DNA of 64,000 nt from Ptychodera flava (lineage: Eukaryota; Hemichordata; Enteropneusta; Ptychoderidae), in the NCBI RefSeq assembly GCF_041260155.1, contig NC_091932.1, positions 9,976,804-10,040,803 on the forward strand, read 5' to 3'. Below, piece by piece: positions 23,201-35,239 of the stretch. The translations under genes and the position numbers were made by a program. The notes beneath the pieces were generated by a model. That model made no database searches and had not been told where the DNA came from. It was given only the letters and a program-made list of their open reading frames with translations. Positions within the stretch are counted from its first letter, which is position 1, and each line of letters starts with the position of its first letter.

Positions 23201-23374
23201 AAGTTCGCCCAGTTAAAGCGATGAAATTCGTTTCTTCGCTTCGATAAAGTCTGTATGTGCGATGTATGATAGTGAGCATGCGTGCGTGAGTGCTTCACGA
23301 ACTCTACAACGTGTTGAGCGGTCTCAGTCAGAAAAATGTAACAACTTAGCCGGCTATTGAACCACTCTTTTTTG

Positions 23375-23520
23375 GGAGTGGAGATTTAGCCGAGTGGTTC
23401 TGTCTGTGGCCTCTCAGCTGGGCGACTGATGCCGTATGTTGTGGGTTCGAATCCGATTGAAAACTAGCCGTATTCTCTACAACGCTGGCTTGCTGAACTA
23501 ACGATGAAGTTTTTTTTTAA
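23375..23520 (+). repeat. tRNA-derived SINE-like unit or class II tRNA pseudogene
   Basis: An A box (TAGCCGAGTGGT) and a B box (GGGTTCGAATCC) lie about 50 bp apart, as in serine or leucine tRNAs. The acceptor ends do not pair and the T stem has a mismatch, so it is not a working tRNA. A T-rich tail follows at about 23510. Confidence 0.6.
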
Positions 23521-24429
23521 TTTTGGGCGTTTACATAGCGTATTCATAACGTAGTCATAGGTTAAAAATACGTTTTGGGTACGCTTGACAATTAACTCGA
23601 CGGCATTAGCGATCTTTCACTAAACGAACGTGAAAAACGAACGAGCTCGTCGTGTTTCCAAGCTGCTATCGGTCAGCTTTCGTCACATTTGCATGTCTCG
23701 TCGCAAATTCTGCAACCTGGTTGGACAGTTAGCCTAATTAATTAGTAATCGTCAATTCTTTCTGTTGTTTTCGTCGCATTGTAATACTCGGGTGCTGCTT
23801 TGTGGCACTGACAAGACAATGGACAGAAATAGTTGCTCAAAGGGACCATTCATTGCTGCGGTTGACGGGGGGTGTTATATATCTGGAACCTTGGATTAGC
23901 GATGAGATTTCCAGATGATAGGGTTCAAATCCTGAGTAGCACGTTCTATAGGTCAGGAGGTAAACCATTCGTTTTTACTGAGATAAAATACTGAGTACAT
24001 GTACAATGTATCGTAATAATAACAATGATTTTCATTCACTTATATTAAATAACCAGGCAAGCGAAATTGGTTGCTTGAAAAAAATATTGCGGGATTTTCC
24101 GAAACGTAGTCTTCGTACTAAGATGATGTGGCACATACATCGGCAACTACAGGCACGAACCAACGGGGTTGGTGGTACAGTTCTTTCTGTGGCTTTCAGG
24201 GGTCTTGAAATATGATATTACGTGCTCGACGTCAGTGCGACACCGATTAAAGTCACGAATGAATATTATACGGTATACCCGATTCTCGCAAAAAGCTGAC
24301 TCGCTGGAAACTTTGTCATAAGCGGAAACTTGTTAATGTATCTATCATTAGCAAATAAATGTGTATCATTCGAAATATCCAATGTTTCCAGAGCCGATGC
24401 CCAGTGGCAACTGAAAATCCAGACTTTAG

Positions 24430-24605
24430 TTAGGGATGGACCATTAGACCTTGGGAGGGGGGGGTGGTCACAATGAAATTGTGAAAATTTTTTTTTTACT
24501 ATTGTAAATTTCTGATTTTTTTTTTCCAATTGAGATTAGCTGTGCAAATTTTTTTTTTCAGAGTAAATTTTCAGATTTATAATTTTTTTTTTAGTTCGTC
24601 GCTGT
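24430..24605 (+). repeat. Dispersed repeat with T9-T10 runs, copy 2
   Basis: Starts GACCATTAGACCTTGGG with a G run, then four T runs of 9-10 separated by 15-35 bp. Related to 16905-17110. Confidence 0.55.
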
Positions 24606-24667
24606 CTGAAGATAAAGAGGGCAAAGATGTGGTGCCAAGCACCACAAGCGGCCACGCAAGCGGTCAC

Positions 24668-25010
24668 GGGGGGGGGAGGTCAGGAGAGGGATGTCCCCTG
24701 CTGCTGTTGGAGCTTTTGAAAAATAGAGATTAAAATGGTGTTATTTGGTGGCACTTGGGGAGTATTTTTGCGGGGGGGAGGTCAGGAGGGGGTTCCCCCT
24801 CCTGCCGTTGAAGCTTTTGAAAAATAGAGATAAAAATGGTGTTATTTGGTGGCACTTCGGGAGTATTTTTGCGGGGGGAGGTCAGGAGGGGGTGTCCCCC
24901 CTCCTGCTGTTGGCGCTTTTGAAAAATAGAGATAAAAATGGTGTTATTTGGTGGCACTTGGGGAGTATTTTTGCGGGGGGAGGTCAGGGAGGTCATAAAG
25001 TAACACTTTC
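24668..25010 (+). repeat. Tandem repeat, about 104-bp unit, 3.3 copies
   Basis: Units start GGGGGGAGGTCAGGAG and include GAGCTTTTGAAAAATAGAGA and GGTGTTATTTGGTGGCAC. The first three units are highly alike. Long frames on both strands come from the repeat. Confidence 0.85.
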
Positions 25011-25556
25011 TACTTAAAATTGTCATTCAAATATTTAAAGATATTATCAAGCATTTTTGGTTTGCAATTCGATTCATTGATTTTTTTCTGAATCATCCCT
25101 CGTCCAACCTAAAGTTCACTGGAAGAAAGAAAACGTATCTAAAATAATGTTGAAGCCAACCCACTTGGCCGTAAGCTTACAGATTTGGTAATTGTGAATA
25201 GCCGAGCTTATTCTGGTCATCGATATGGCGGTCTACAAATATAGGTACTATACTGCTGCAAATATTTATTGCTGTTGTGAATTGCCAGCACGCCTGCTTC
25301 TTATGCACGCAAATGCGATTTACCACAATCGATCCATTTTCACGTTAAACATTTTTGTGACATTTCATTTCTGGAAATGTAACAGTTCCACCTATAAAAA
25401 AATCATCTACATCTGAAAAAAATTGTTGGCATTACATTGTATATAAAGGCAACAAAAGTCTACTTTACCACTCAAAGGGTTAATGCCATTTTATAATTTA
25501 TTCATGCTAAATCTTCTTTGACCATTCATGGTGATAAAAACAGGATACGGAGTACG

Positions 25557-25613
25557 AGTAACCATAGACGTACAAAAAGAGACGCTTTTATTTTTGTACA
25601 TCATGCAGTAACC
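25557..25613. mobile_element. Micro-palindrome M6: 43 bp with perfect 7-bp duplication
   Basis: AGTAACC (25557-25563), a hairpin 25564-25606 with GTACAAAAA / TTTTTGTAC arms, and AGTAACC (25607-25613). A related unit at 16081-16140 has only AGGTACC and no hairpin. Confidence 0.85.
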
Positions 25614-25619
25614 TTTTGT

Positions 25620-26290
25620 CTCATTAAATTATTGTTTTATTCAGATGATCATAGAAAACTATACCAAGCAGAACAACATGCAACATGGCAAACAAAGCTA
25701 GCACGATACAATGCACAGAAAAAGTGGCCAGGAGTGAAACAACACACATGAGAAAATGAATGCACGATCACGCTAAACGACAAAAACAATTTGACAAGAA
25801 AACTAAAACTCAAAACACGAAAATTCCCAATAAGCTTTTAGGTAAGCAGTTTTAAAACTACTCAATGAGTTACTAGATCTTATATTTAAATCAACGTTAT
25901 TCCACTGATTGGCACTATTTACAGTAAACCCTCTTTGATAAAAATCCTAATTCCGTGCAGGAACCACTTACAATTTTTGCACCTTAGATCTTGTAACTCT
26001 TTTATGATCAATTTCGGTAAAAAGACTTGTCATATATTGTGGTGCAAGATTATTTAAACATTTAAAAACCATACAAATATTCTTATAAACTATCCTATCC
26101 GGTAGTGGCATTATATGCATTGTTTTAAATAAATGCTCGGTCGAAGCATTATACCTTGCATCACACATCACTCTGATAGCACGTTTCTGAATCTTATGCA
26201 ACCCTTTCATAAACGGTGATGCTCCCCATAAATGACAACAGTAATCCAAGTGTAGTAACATATAGCTAGTATAAAAAAACAATTTCTTGA
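25620..26290 (-). mobile_element. 5'-truncated LINE, C-terminal polymerase segment
   Basis: The minus strand encodes LDYCCHLWGASPFMKGL, then HKIQKRAIRVMCDARY, PLPDRIVYKN and KCLNNLAPQYM, a typical LINE thumb/C-terminal region. After a stop there is a further degraded stretch near 25800-25920. The 3' end with an AATAAA-like tail is near 25625. It is inserted in repeat R2. Confidence 0.85.
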
Positions 26291-26764
26291 ATTCATGTTA
26301 GCGTTTGATTTTTATTTTATTTAAATTATTATATTAATTTTGACTGTGATATTTCAAACTTTCAAATAAAGATTTTGACTCAAAATCGTCTGACTGCTTT
26401 CTTTATTGCCTACAAGTCCTTATCTCCTCTCTAAACTATGTACATACCACTCTAATTGCTCCGCAAACACTGCCAATTGACTAATCGGCTGTCCGTATCA
26501 GCGGAATAGTTGACACCACAGTTGCCCCACTCTATTACCTGTGGGATCACCCCCAACCCCAGGGGACTGACCCCTGTCCCCTGTGAGAATAGAAGGAACT
26601 TTTACTGCATTAGGATTACTGATGGAGGACAAACTGATTGCAAAAGATGTAATTGTTCACTCAAGGCTCAATCTGTGAAAATGGCACTGTCACTGTTTAG
26701 CGGCTAAATTTGATAAAGATGATAAAAGCATTCAAGACGAACCTGCTAAGTTTTTCTAAGACTG

Positions 26765-28285
26765 CAGTGTGCACAGAGAGGAGAGGAACTACTAGTTTGT
26801 GCACTGAAGTGACACAAATAATCCAAAATCTTGGGGAGGTCAGGAGGGGTACACATACATTGTTGAATATAACAAATAAATATGGAATCGTTCGGTATTG
26901 ATAATATTTTAGAGTGTTTTAGGGGTGCAATTTTCATAGAGACTAGAAATCACTTTGGACACAAAATAATTCCTGAGTATATTAGCTTGTTATCTGAGGC
27001 AAAAAGTGAACACCAGAAATAGACAAATCCCAATTGGAAAAACCGCAGTTTATTATGCAAAAACTTCTGTATATGTATATGCCATACAGAATTGTTAGGG
27101 ATTTCAAAAATTCAAAAAGTTTATCGCAGCACAACTATCAGACACGCTTGTAATCTTTAATAGTCGGATTGCCAAAAGCGTATACAGCCATCCAACCGTG
27201 TGCAGAGGGCACTGGTATATGCGCACAGTCGAAACTTGACTTTCTGGCTTACCCTAATATTTTCATCGGTGCCACCAAAGTTGAAATATGCATTCCAAAA
27301 CTGACCTATTCTTCGTCATTTTATTGAAAAATTTGGGGAATTAATACCGTCATTGTATTGAATGTGAAGGATGTCATTGGAGCATTTCGTCGGCAGGCCC
27401 CGAGCAACTTGACCACTACGATGATGTGGTAACTTGACCACTACGATGATGTGGTAACTTGACCACTACGATGATGTGGTAACTTGACCACTACGATGAT
27501 GTGGTAACTTGACCACTACGATGATGTGGTAACTTGACCACTACGATGATGTGGTAACTTGACCACTACGATGATGTTGTATCAGTGAATCGGCCGCTTG
27601 GACGTAGACGCTGAAGTTGTTTCACGTCTCGTTTTACCTCAATGCTTTCTCTAAATGCTCTGAATGGGAAATAGTCCGAGTAATATAGTACACATAGAAT
27701 TCATATTTCCGGAACTAGAGTGAAAATCTGAGCAGAAGTCTTCGGAAAGTACAGGACCGCGGGCTCACAATAGATGAGTTCTTCCCTCAAATCACTGGCT
27801 AGTCTGGACAATTGTCCACTCGCTGCGATTCCCTGTTGGAGCATAGACAGGAGAAGCGAGAGGTTGGAGGTGGCATTTGAAAGAAAAGTTGCGTGCTTCA
27901 AGTTGAGAAAAGTTTCTTTATTCCACATTGACGCTTCAATTTTTCCTTGGTTTTAACATGTATCTAACCCGCACATATTCACTGAAGTTGTGGGCAAGGT
28001 TTTCTCAATGTACATACCTGAAACAATGTGAACTTTCAATTTGGAGGATTTCGGGAGCAAACGGCCAGGCTGCTTCGATAAGCATGGTGTTTTCTCATAT
28101 ATGAACCTACCAAAGGTTCATGATTCGAATAAATCTTCAAGTCTAGTATCGATAGACAAACTTGCATTATCAATGTCTACAAAAATTCATTCAAATCATT
28201 TCATATCTGCGATGAATGAGAAAGGCAACGGAAATCGGAAACGGCATGCATTGCCAAACACCCTTTTAGAGTGTAGAAAAAACCA
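26765..28285. other. No recognisable gene; one minisatellite
   Basis: Apart from the 25-bp tandem array at 27406-27579, only short overlapping frames on both strands are seen. Confidence 0.5.
27406..27579. repeat. Minisatellite, 25-bp unit, seven copies
   Basis: AACTTGACCACTACGATGAT followed by GTGGT repeats at 27406, 27431, 27456, 27481, 27506, 27531 and 27556. All copies are identical except the last, which changes at its end. There are no spacers. Confidence 0.97.
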
Positions 28286-28288
28286 AGC

Positions 28289-28464
28289 AGAGTCCCTCTA
28301 CCACGGAGGGACTGTGCTGTGACGTAAGAGTTGCGGTAGCGTTTTTACAAATGACCGCAACGGTATTAATTCAGCATTTTTCACAAACGACCCCATAGAG
28401 GGACCGTGGCCATCTTAGGTCGCAAAGTATTCACGTGCAAACAACAAAACAACCAACAAAACAC

Positions 28465-28500
<36 letters not shown>

Positions 28501-29030
28501 ATTTAAAAAATTGAATTGTAAATCTTTACGAAAATAATACAAGTAGGCTTTCGGTAGCTTATAATAATTTCATGTTATTTAGTATATCATTCGACAAGTC
28601 CTTATTGACGATAAGGACGTGTGTTTACGGCAGACCCCGAATGAGAATTTTGAATTTGACAAACCGCGGACCCTCGGGAACATACCGCTCCCTCCTCTTG
28701 GAAATAAGCGATATTGCCTGCCTATCACCAAATACTTAAGCCCCAATTGTACGGGAAAGTTGTATGTCGTCCTTGTTGAGTTGATTCATACAGTTACAGC
28801 ACGGTCCCTCCACAAGGGACCGTGGTTACAGGTAGGAGTATGGTCTGTGGGAAATGGCAGGACACTGGAAATCAAAAACAATGGACGAAACCATTATCAT
28901 TGGGTATCGGCAAACTGTAAAAATCATGAGGCAAACTGCCAATGATTATGGCGATACTTCGACCTGAACGATGACCAGAGATTACGTTTCAAATGAAAGT
29001 ATAAAATAGCTTGCCTTTGTCATGTCATAT
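28289..29030 (+). repeat. Dispersed repeat R3, copy 2
   Basis: Matches 18735-19760 without the nested 323-bp element. It begins at a hairpin (CAGAGTCCCTC / GGAGGGACTGTG), has an A32 run at 28468-28499 where copy 1 has a short A-rich phrase, and carries micro-palindrome M7. Confidence 0.85.
28793..28831. mobile_element. Micro-palindrome M7: 25 bp with perfect 7-bp duplication and an empty relative
   Basis: GTTACAG (28793-28799), a 25-bp hairpin (28800-28824) opening CACGGTCCCTCC and ending GGGACCGTG, and GTTACAG (28825-28831). The matching place in the other R3 copy (19281-19290) has a single GTAACAG and no hairpin. Confidence 0.9.
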
Positions 29031-29267
29031 ACAAATAACATGCTAAATAACTGCTAACAGATGTGTGACTTTTGTTGTGCGACTTATTTCAGAGTCGCTT
29101 ACCTCACATAAATCACGCCTATATGACCAGTTCCCTTACGGCAGTTTCGTCAGGAATCACACTTTATTTGCTTATTGAACCACCAATCGCAACGTTGTAA
29201 AATATATACCAATTTCCTGTCACACCGTACGTATACCATTTTAGCCCATGCTACATTGAAATCCAAG

Positions 29268-29307
29268 GTCGAAACACGGTCCTTCCAGAAAAGGACCGTG
29301 GTTGAAG
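29268..29307. mobile_element. Micro-palindrome M8: 26 bp
   Basis: A hairpin 29275-29300 with arms CACGGTCCTT / AAGGACCGTG. Flanks GTCGAAA and GTTGAAG agree at 5 of 7 positions. Confidence 0.7.
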
Positions 29308-29309
29308 CG

Positions 29310-30920
29310 AGTAATCTTGAGAGATATAACCAGTGCAACAATGTTCAGATTTATTTACAGAACCAACTCGGATAAGGCTTGGATGCATACAATGAGATTC
29401 ACACTTTGCTGGTGCAGTGCCATCATAAAGACAGCGATTTTCAAATCACTTGAACATCGCTTTCTTGTTTGTCAAAATCAGCAACGTTAAAATCTGAAGT
29501 AGGTCCTATTTCGAAAAAGTCAGTTCTCAAATCGATTGTAGTTTACCTATGGTATCGACAAGAGTCGGTGTTCTAGTCTTTCAACTGAAAACAATATAAA
29601 ACTTTAGATTTTTCTTCGAATTTCGCTATTTTTTAAATTTTAGAATAATGACTTCGCCGCTATCTTGCTCCCTTTGTTTCTCTCGCCCTAGATTGAAAGA
29701 TCCGTCGCTTAAGGGCGCTATATGACCCCTACCCTAAAAGGGGGGCGTAGAGAACGCCTTTAGGCGACGGATCTTACAGTCTAATTTCGCCCAAGCCTTG
29801 AGAATAGATACTGCTATTTTGTATTTGCTAGGGTGTAACAAACGCATTGTCGAAAATGAATTGAAAGTGTAAATGCTTGAGTTCTATCAATTGTCGATGT
29901 TCGAAAAGGACGGCTGTTGTCGATCATACCATACTATAATCCATGATATAGGCTAAGAATCCAACCTGTCCGAACATGGTGGAACGGTGTGTACGTGTGT
30001 GGGGGACTGTGGTACGTGGAGGTAAAAAAAAAATAGAGCCCAAGTGGTGTAAACATCGAGATGCTATTTTGTCTGAAGGTTACGCGAGTTGTTCACTTCT
30101 CGAGGACGGAAAATTTTGTATACAAATAGCCAGCCCGTATCCCTGACGGAGGAATAATTCATACCTAGGATGAGTCTTTCAAGATCGATGTTGGAGAGAA
30201 AATGGTTTCATGTAATTGATAATATACGCTGCACACTTGGAAATAGCATGCGTGGAAAATCTTCAAAATTTTCAGAGCAGCACACAAAATAAAAGCTTGA
30301 GTCGGTGGTTTCTTAGCGGGATAGGATGGTATCGGTGAGCGAGGAAGATGGGGCAAGCATTTTTAATGTTTAGGGGAGGGGAAATTTATGTCTTCGTTCG
30401 GACGACGGCACTGTAAAGCCCGGATAGGTCAAAGCATTTGGACATATAATTTGTGTGTGACCGCCAAAGAGATGGCAAGATAGAACGGGCAATGGTGAAC
30501 TCCTGTACTAGATGAAATGCAGTGGAAAACTTTGCAAATGGGAATATTATACAACATGCAAAAGCGAGGTAAACACCTTTTGGCACAGGGGTACTAAATA
30601 GAACATAGTCACGAGCATATTGAATTTAACTTCATCAATTTTATTACAAAGGTTGAATAAAATTTGATAATGTACACAGAAACACATCACGTGACTGAGG
30701 TTATCGAAATCACGATTCAAGTTTTACTTTTCTAGAATGTATAAGCATAGATTCTACTGGCAAAAGTATGCAACAAACGTCAAAACGTTGAGGTGAAAAT
30801 ACCTCCTCGGAAATGAAACTGAGCGCTCTTGTCTTTAACAAAAGGAAAGAGGATGACAGAAACTAAACTGTATTTGACCGAAGTATTATTCACTGGAATG
30901 AATTCGGTTTTGCGATATTC
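29310..30920. other. No recognisable gene; one 95-bp hairpin element
   Basis: It lies downstream of the minus-strand FOXRED2-like gene. A TTTATT (AATAAA on the minus strand) at 30640-30645 could serve as a distal poly(A) signal. Nothing else is supported. Confidence 0.4.
29680..29792. mobile_element. Hairpin element of 95 bp (TAGACT family)
   Basis: 29689-29783 starts TAGATTGAAAGATCCGTCGC and ends GCGACGGATCTTACAGTCTA. It is a near relative of 54419-54521. Flanks CTCTCGCCC and ATTTCGCCC agree at 7 of 9 positions. Confidence 0.78.
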
Positions 30921-30923
30921 GGT

Positions 30924-30929
30924 TTTATT
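30924..30929 (-). terminator. Candidate poly(A) signal of the minus-strand FOXRED2-like gene
   Basis: AATAAA on the minus strand, about 78 bp past the stop at 31007. A second one lies at 30640-30645. Confidence 0.45.
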
Positions 30930-31006
30930 ATTCGATTTTGTTTCAGTCAGTAGGAAACTCAGCGTTATTATCGACGATGATCCAAAGATGGCGCTGTTAT
31001 CCCCCT

Positions 31007-34000
31007 TCATTCTACCAAACCAAGTCGACATTCCGATTTCACCATCTTCTGGGTCATCTCCATCTGGCGCCGCTTTTCAATTTCTTCTGGAGTCCAAGGT
31101 CGGTAATTCTTCTCCCATTCTTCTTGCGGGAAGAGTCTCTCAAAATGGTCACCGCGCCCGATACCAATCTGAAAGAAATAGTAATCGAAAAACGTTAAAA
31201 TATATTGAATGTAATTGATGAGGTACAACCTCAATTTAGAAACTAAGTTTGGGATTTAATATCGTGGACAAAAGATTTAGCGTCGCTGGTTTTATCGGAT
31301 CATATAGAGCAGGACTGTTATTGGATTCATCTCACACAAATTGATGATAAATTCAACTTTTGTAAGGAAACAAGGGACTTATGTGAAAGTTAGTGATTAC
31401 AATCGTGGGAGAAGCTGGGATTGATTGCAACGGCTTGTAAATGTCTTAGGGCATTGTCAGCATACGTAAAAATCGCAGTAATGTTAGTGTCCTAGAATAA
31501 AAAAATTTTGCAAAGCACGTCAATCGAACTGACTTAAGGAAGGGGACCCGTAGAAGGAACGACAGATCGTCGAATGACTCTTTCTGATGACAACGTACCT
31601 GTCTATGAAGTAAATTCTTGATTTTGTTGGTGAATCTGTGTGGATTGTTATCGCCTTCAAAGATCTTCTTATCAGCTCTGACCACCAAAGATCCACCGAC
31701 ATGCAGCTTTTCTTGAAGCACGCCACGTTTGTAGGAGTAGTAAACACCCTGGGGAAACGCCGTGCATTTGCAGTCACGTGGGTTCATGTCACCTGGTTTG
31801 AAGAATTCAGTCACACTCATCTTGGGAAATCTGCAAACATGAAATTAAAACAATTAACAATTAAAACCCGTGTACATCAAATTGCACTGTAGCTAATTTT
31901 CTCAAGATAAGAAAGTGGCACTTTTCATCGTCCACTTGAACTGTTCCGACTTCTTATTAATAATCAATTGATCATATTCACAATAGCTGACTTCTATTTT
32001 CCATTGAAGTGTTCATCAACTTTACACTCGTATGGTCCCTATATGTACGTATCGATTGATATTAACACGATTGTACATGATAATTACTGAATTTCTCCCG
32101 TTTAGGTTATCGATCAATATCATGAACACTTACCGATGGTGATTGTCTTCTATGGTAACAATTAACAAATTCTCCTGGCTCATGAAATAATCATTCTTCA
32201 AAACCCATTCACTTGGCAATTCATAATAATATTCCGCTCTTCCCGCCATCTTCTCATCGCCGCCTGAAAAGTATGGACCATAAAATTATAATTAGTTTGA
32301 CTTCACAGCCACGTTGCACTGTCGCATGGTCAGATTATAATATTAGCACTTCAATATACATTCTTGCAGCCATGTATGGATAACGTTAAAATGTGTTTCT
32401 TTTCAGAAATCATTGAAAATTTTCAGTCTAGCCACTTGTATCAAAGGACGTTGTTCGATAAAGATTAGGCGCGAATTAACGGAGTTTGGTTACTTACTTG
32501 ATAGACTTTTTGAATCCGGTCTGAGTACCATGACGTCACACAGGTATCCCTGTCCCATCTGGTACAAGGCTGATGTTGTGCTCACGCGTTCTGAAATGAA
32601 AATCAAATGAAATCAGGTCAAATGAAATTGACACCCTTTGTTTAGGATGTTACCGATTGCTTAATTGATATTACAATAAGCTTGTCAATATCGTACCAGG
32701 GTGAATTGAAGGAGTAACCGTCAGCTGTCTGTCGTGTTGATGGTTGGGTAATCGCGAATATAAGGGAATACAACTTCAGCAGCTTTTCGCGTAGTTGGCT
32801 TTGGTAGACAGAACAAGCATGGATGTTAAAAAAGAAAAGTTAGCCGAGCCAGTAACAACATCATATGACCAAAAATTGCCAAGCGTATGCTTGGTTAGGC
32901 CATGGTTAGGCTAGCTACCAATCTTGCGAAGCCACTATCCAGGAATCGTTGACGTATTTTGAGGTCCTTAGTTGTCATGTAAAATGTAAAGACTTACCCA
33001 GCATGAACTTTGAGAGTTCTTCAGCGTCGAGTGACTGGAATGTCGTCCTGGGCAACTGATCGTCGTCGTAGCGGGCGCCAAGCATGTGGCTGAGAGTGCG
33101 GACGTTGTAGCGGAATCCGTGGATGAAACCCGAAGCGGCCCGTCTATCACGTGACTGCATGACAGTGCCGATGAAGTAGAGATCAGGAACCGTTGACTGC
33201 CAGTGTTCATCGAGAACGACATATTTTCCTTCAGTGTGAGTTTCTGAGATAAGAATGGAAAAACGAACGAGATTATGCACCGGGTCACAAGATGGGAGAC
33301 CATCGAACTCACAGCGATTAAAATTCTTCACAATTAAAGGCACTGTATGGTACTCCTGTACATTATTTTTAAAACACTCACGTACCTGGTTTACAAGTTT
33401 CATCAAACATGTCAATATTGATGAACTTCCATCCTGTGGCCAGAATAACTTTATCATATCCTTTGCTGGTGAAAGTCGCAGTGCCTGGTGGATTCCAGTG
33501 AGGCAATTCCATCTCAAAGGTCTGTGTGATGGTACCGTCGTCTTCTCTGACGAACTTCTTGGTGTCGCACTGACGGAGAGCGTGTAAGGATTTCAGATGA
33601 TACATGTCGAGGACATTGTTGTTGACGGCTCGTAGATGTCCGACGAAGTGAGAGTCCCATGCCAGCTTGACAGGTGTACGCGTACACATGTGTATCATGG
33701 CTGCACTGCCGGCTAAGTGGTCGGCACACTGTTGTAAAATAAAAAAATCAAATGAATGGGTAAAACACAGAAAACTGTTGGATGTCGGTGATGAATGATG
33801 CAACTATATTATACAAGTACTTGTTATTCCACGAGTCATTTAGTTCGCTTTTGATGTGAAATATCAGGAAAAATATACTGGACAGTACGAGAAGGCAAAA
33901 ATAACTAAACAAGTTTGAAGTACAGGAAAAAAATTCGAGACTATATATGTTTTACCTATTGAGAGAATTTCGAGTCTTGTCAAATTGGCAGTACAGCTGC

Positions 34001-35187
34001 CGACGAAGAGGCGGCCCGGCCCAGAATCTCCCCAGAAAGAAACCAAACATTGTTGTCACCTATTGTCTTACCTCAAAGGCGCTGTTTCCACCTCCAAGAA
34101 TTAACACCTTCTTGTTTTCGTACTCCTTCAAGTCCAGAGTGTGTTCTTGATAAGTGTCAGCTACTTCGATACCCTCAATATCCGGATTATGCGGCAGGAC
34201 AGGACCAGTACCGACTACCAGAACTTTACAGGTGAATACTTTACCATTCTGGTCGGTGATGGTGAACCGGGACGGATGTCTTCTGTCGAGGACTGCCTCA
34301 CGGTGTACTTTGACGATGTTGGTGTTGAGCCGCACTTTCAAGTTGAATTTCTTACTGAAGTCACTTAAATAACTGAAAATTATGTTAAAATAAAATATGT
34401 TATTCATAAAATATCCATTATCATTTCCACAAACTGCAAAGAAAGTAGTGGTGTTACTTTGCTTGAACTTGAAGGGACTCCCTTTGCACAGCGAGATTTT
34501 GAAATGCATTGAAATTCAAAAATTCAAATTTCAGAATGACCATTAACCTCCTGTGGAATATTGAAAGGTTCGTTGTAAAACGTCCGATGGAATATTTTTG
34601 TTGTTCACTGGCAAATAACGTAAATTTTCAAAACAAAATGACAAAAATCGTATACTTACTCTACCAGAAGGCCTGCGTTCGGAAACAAGTCATCTGAATA
34701 ATTGAAGAATGACATGTCATCTTCGTCACAGAGCAGAGAATTCCAGTCATGACGAAGATTGAATTCTTTCTCCTTGAAGTAGTTGTGTTTCTTGTTGATG
34801 GAGATCAGAGTACGATGACGTGGGTATTTCTGGTAGAAGGAGCCAACACGGTCGTTTCTCTCCGAGTACGATGTAATCTTTGCCAGCCTTCTCCATGCAG
34901 TAGGCCATCTGAACACCGGCAGGACCGGCTCCGATAATGATGTATTCGTAATCTGTGGATAGTAAATACCACAACAAAACAAAATAAGTTGTTGGTCTTG
35001 GTCTTTGAAATTCCATGGAGGTATCCATAGAAGTTTTAAGCGATAAATTCGTTTCATGGGCCACGGCGGGCCAAATCATTTCGAATTTGTGTGCAAGTGA
35101 GAGTCGTCAAAATGCCACAGTTGGAACCGTTGGAATATCACTCGCTTGCCTACTGAAATATTTTGTCAGCTTACCTGTTTTATCCAT
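31007..35187 (-). CDS. FOXRED2-like: FOXRED2-like FAD/NAD(P)-dependent oxidoreductase, nine coding exons, one single-base frame break
   Basis: Coding exons on the minus strand: 35187-35175, 34952-34660, 34372-34072, 33728-33386, 33243-32998, 32590-32498, 32263-32134, 31830-31599, 31168-31007; the first coding exon begins at acceptor 35234. The product is about 603 residues. It has a FAD-binding IIGAGPAG near the start, a second Rossmann motif [17 protein letters not shown], and [14 protein letters not shown] near the FAD site. It resembles FOXRED2/ERFAD-type flavoproteins but has no signal peptide and no ER-retention tail, so a cytosolic role is likelier. In the second exon one extra G (CTCGGAGAG near 34860) shifts the frame between DYIVL and ERNDRVGSF. 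All other joints keep frame. It is head-to-head with the paralog at 46437-50466, whose single exon 48696-48912 is split in two here. Confidence 0.88.
35018..35045. repeat. Possible decayed micro-palindrome in the first coding intron of the minus gene
   Basis: CATGGAGGTATCCATA at 35025-35040 has flanks GAAATTC and GAAGTTT, which differ at two positions. Confidence 0.4.
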
Positions 35188-35239
35188 GATGGTTTTCAGT
35201 GTTCGTATGACTTTACACACCAGCAAATTCGATCCTGAG

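Larger units (their letters stand above)
25485..26760. repeat. Dispersed repeat R2, copy 2, interrupted by a LINE
   Basis: 25485-25620 and 26290-26760 together match 16081-16910. The gap is filled by the LINE fragment below. The conserved Cys-rich frame appears near 26585-26660 as NFYCIRITDGGQTDCK then RCNCS. Confidence 0.75.

Noticed and set aside
23884-23945. A second tRNA-like unit (GGATTAGCGATGAG, then GGGTTCAAATCC)
   Set aside because: The two promoter-box-like phrases are only about 30 bp apart and no cloverleaf can be drawn.
24730-25026. Overlapping 90-98 codon frames on both strands
   Set aside because: They are created by the 104-bp tandem repeat, whose length keeps frames open by chance.
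27406-27579. CRISPR array
   Set aside because: The 25-bp units abut without spacers, and the context is animal DNA.
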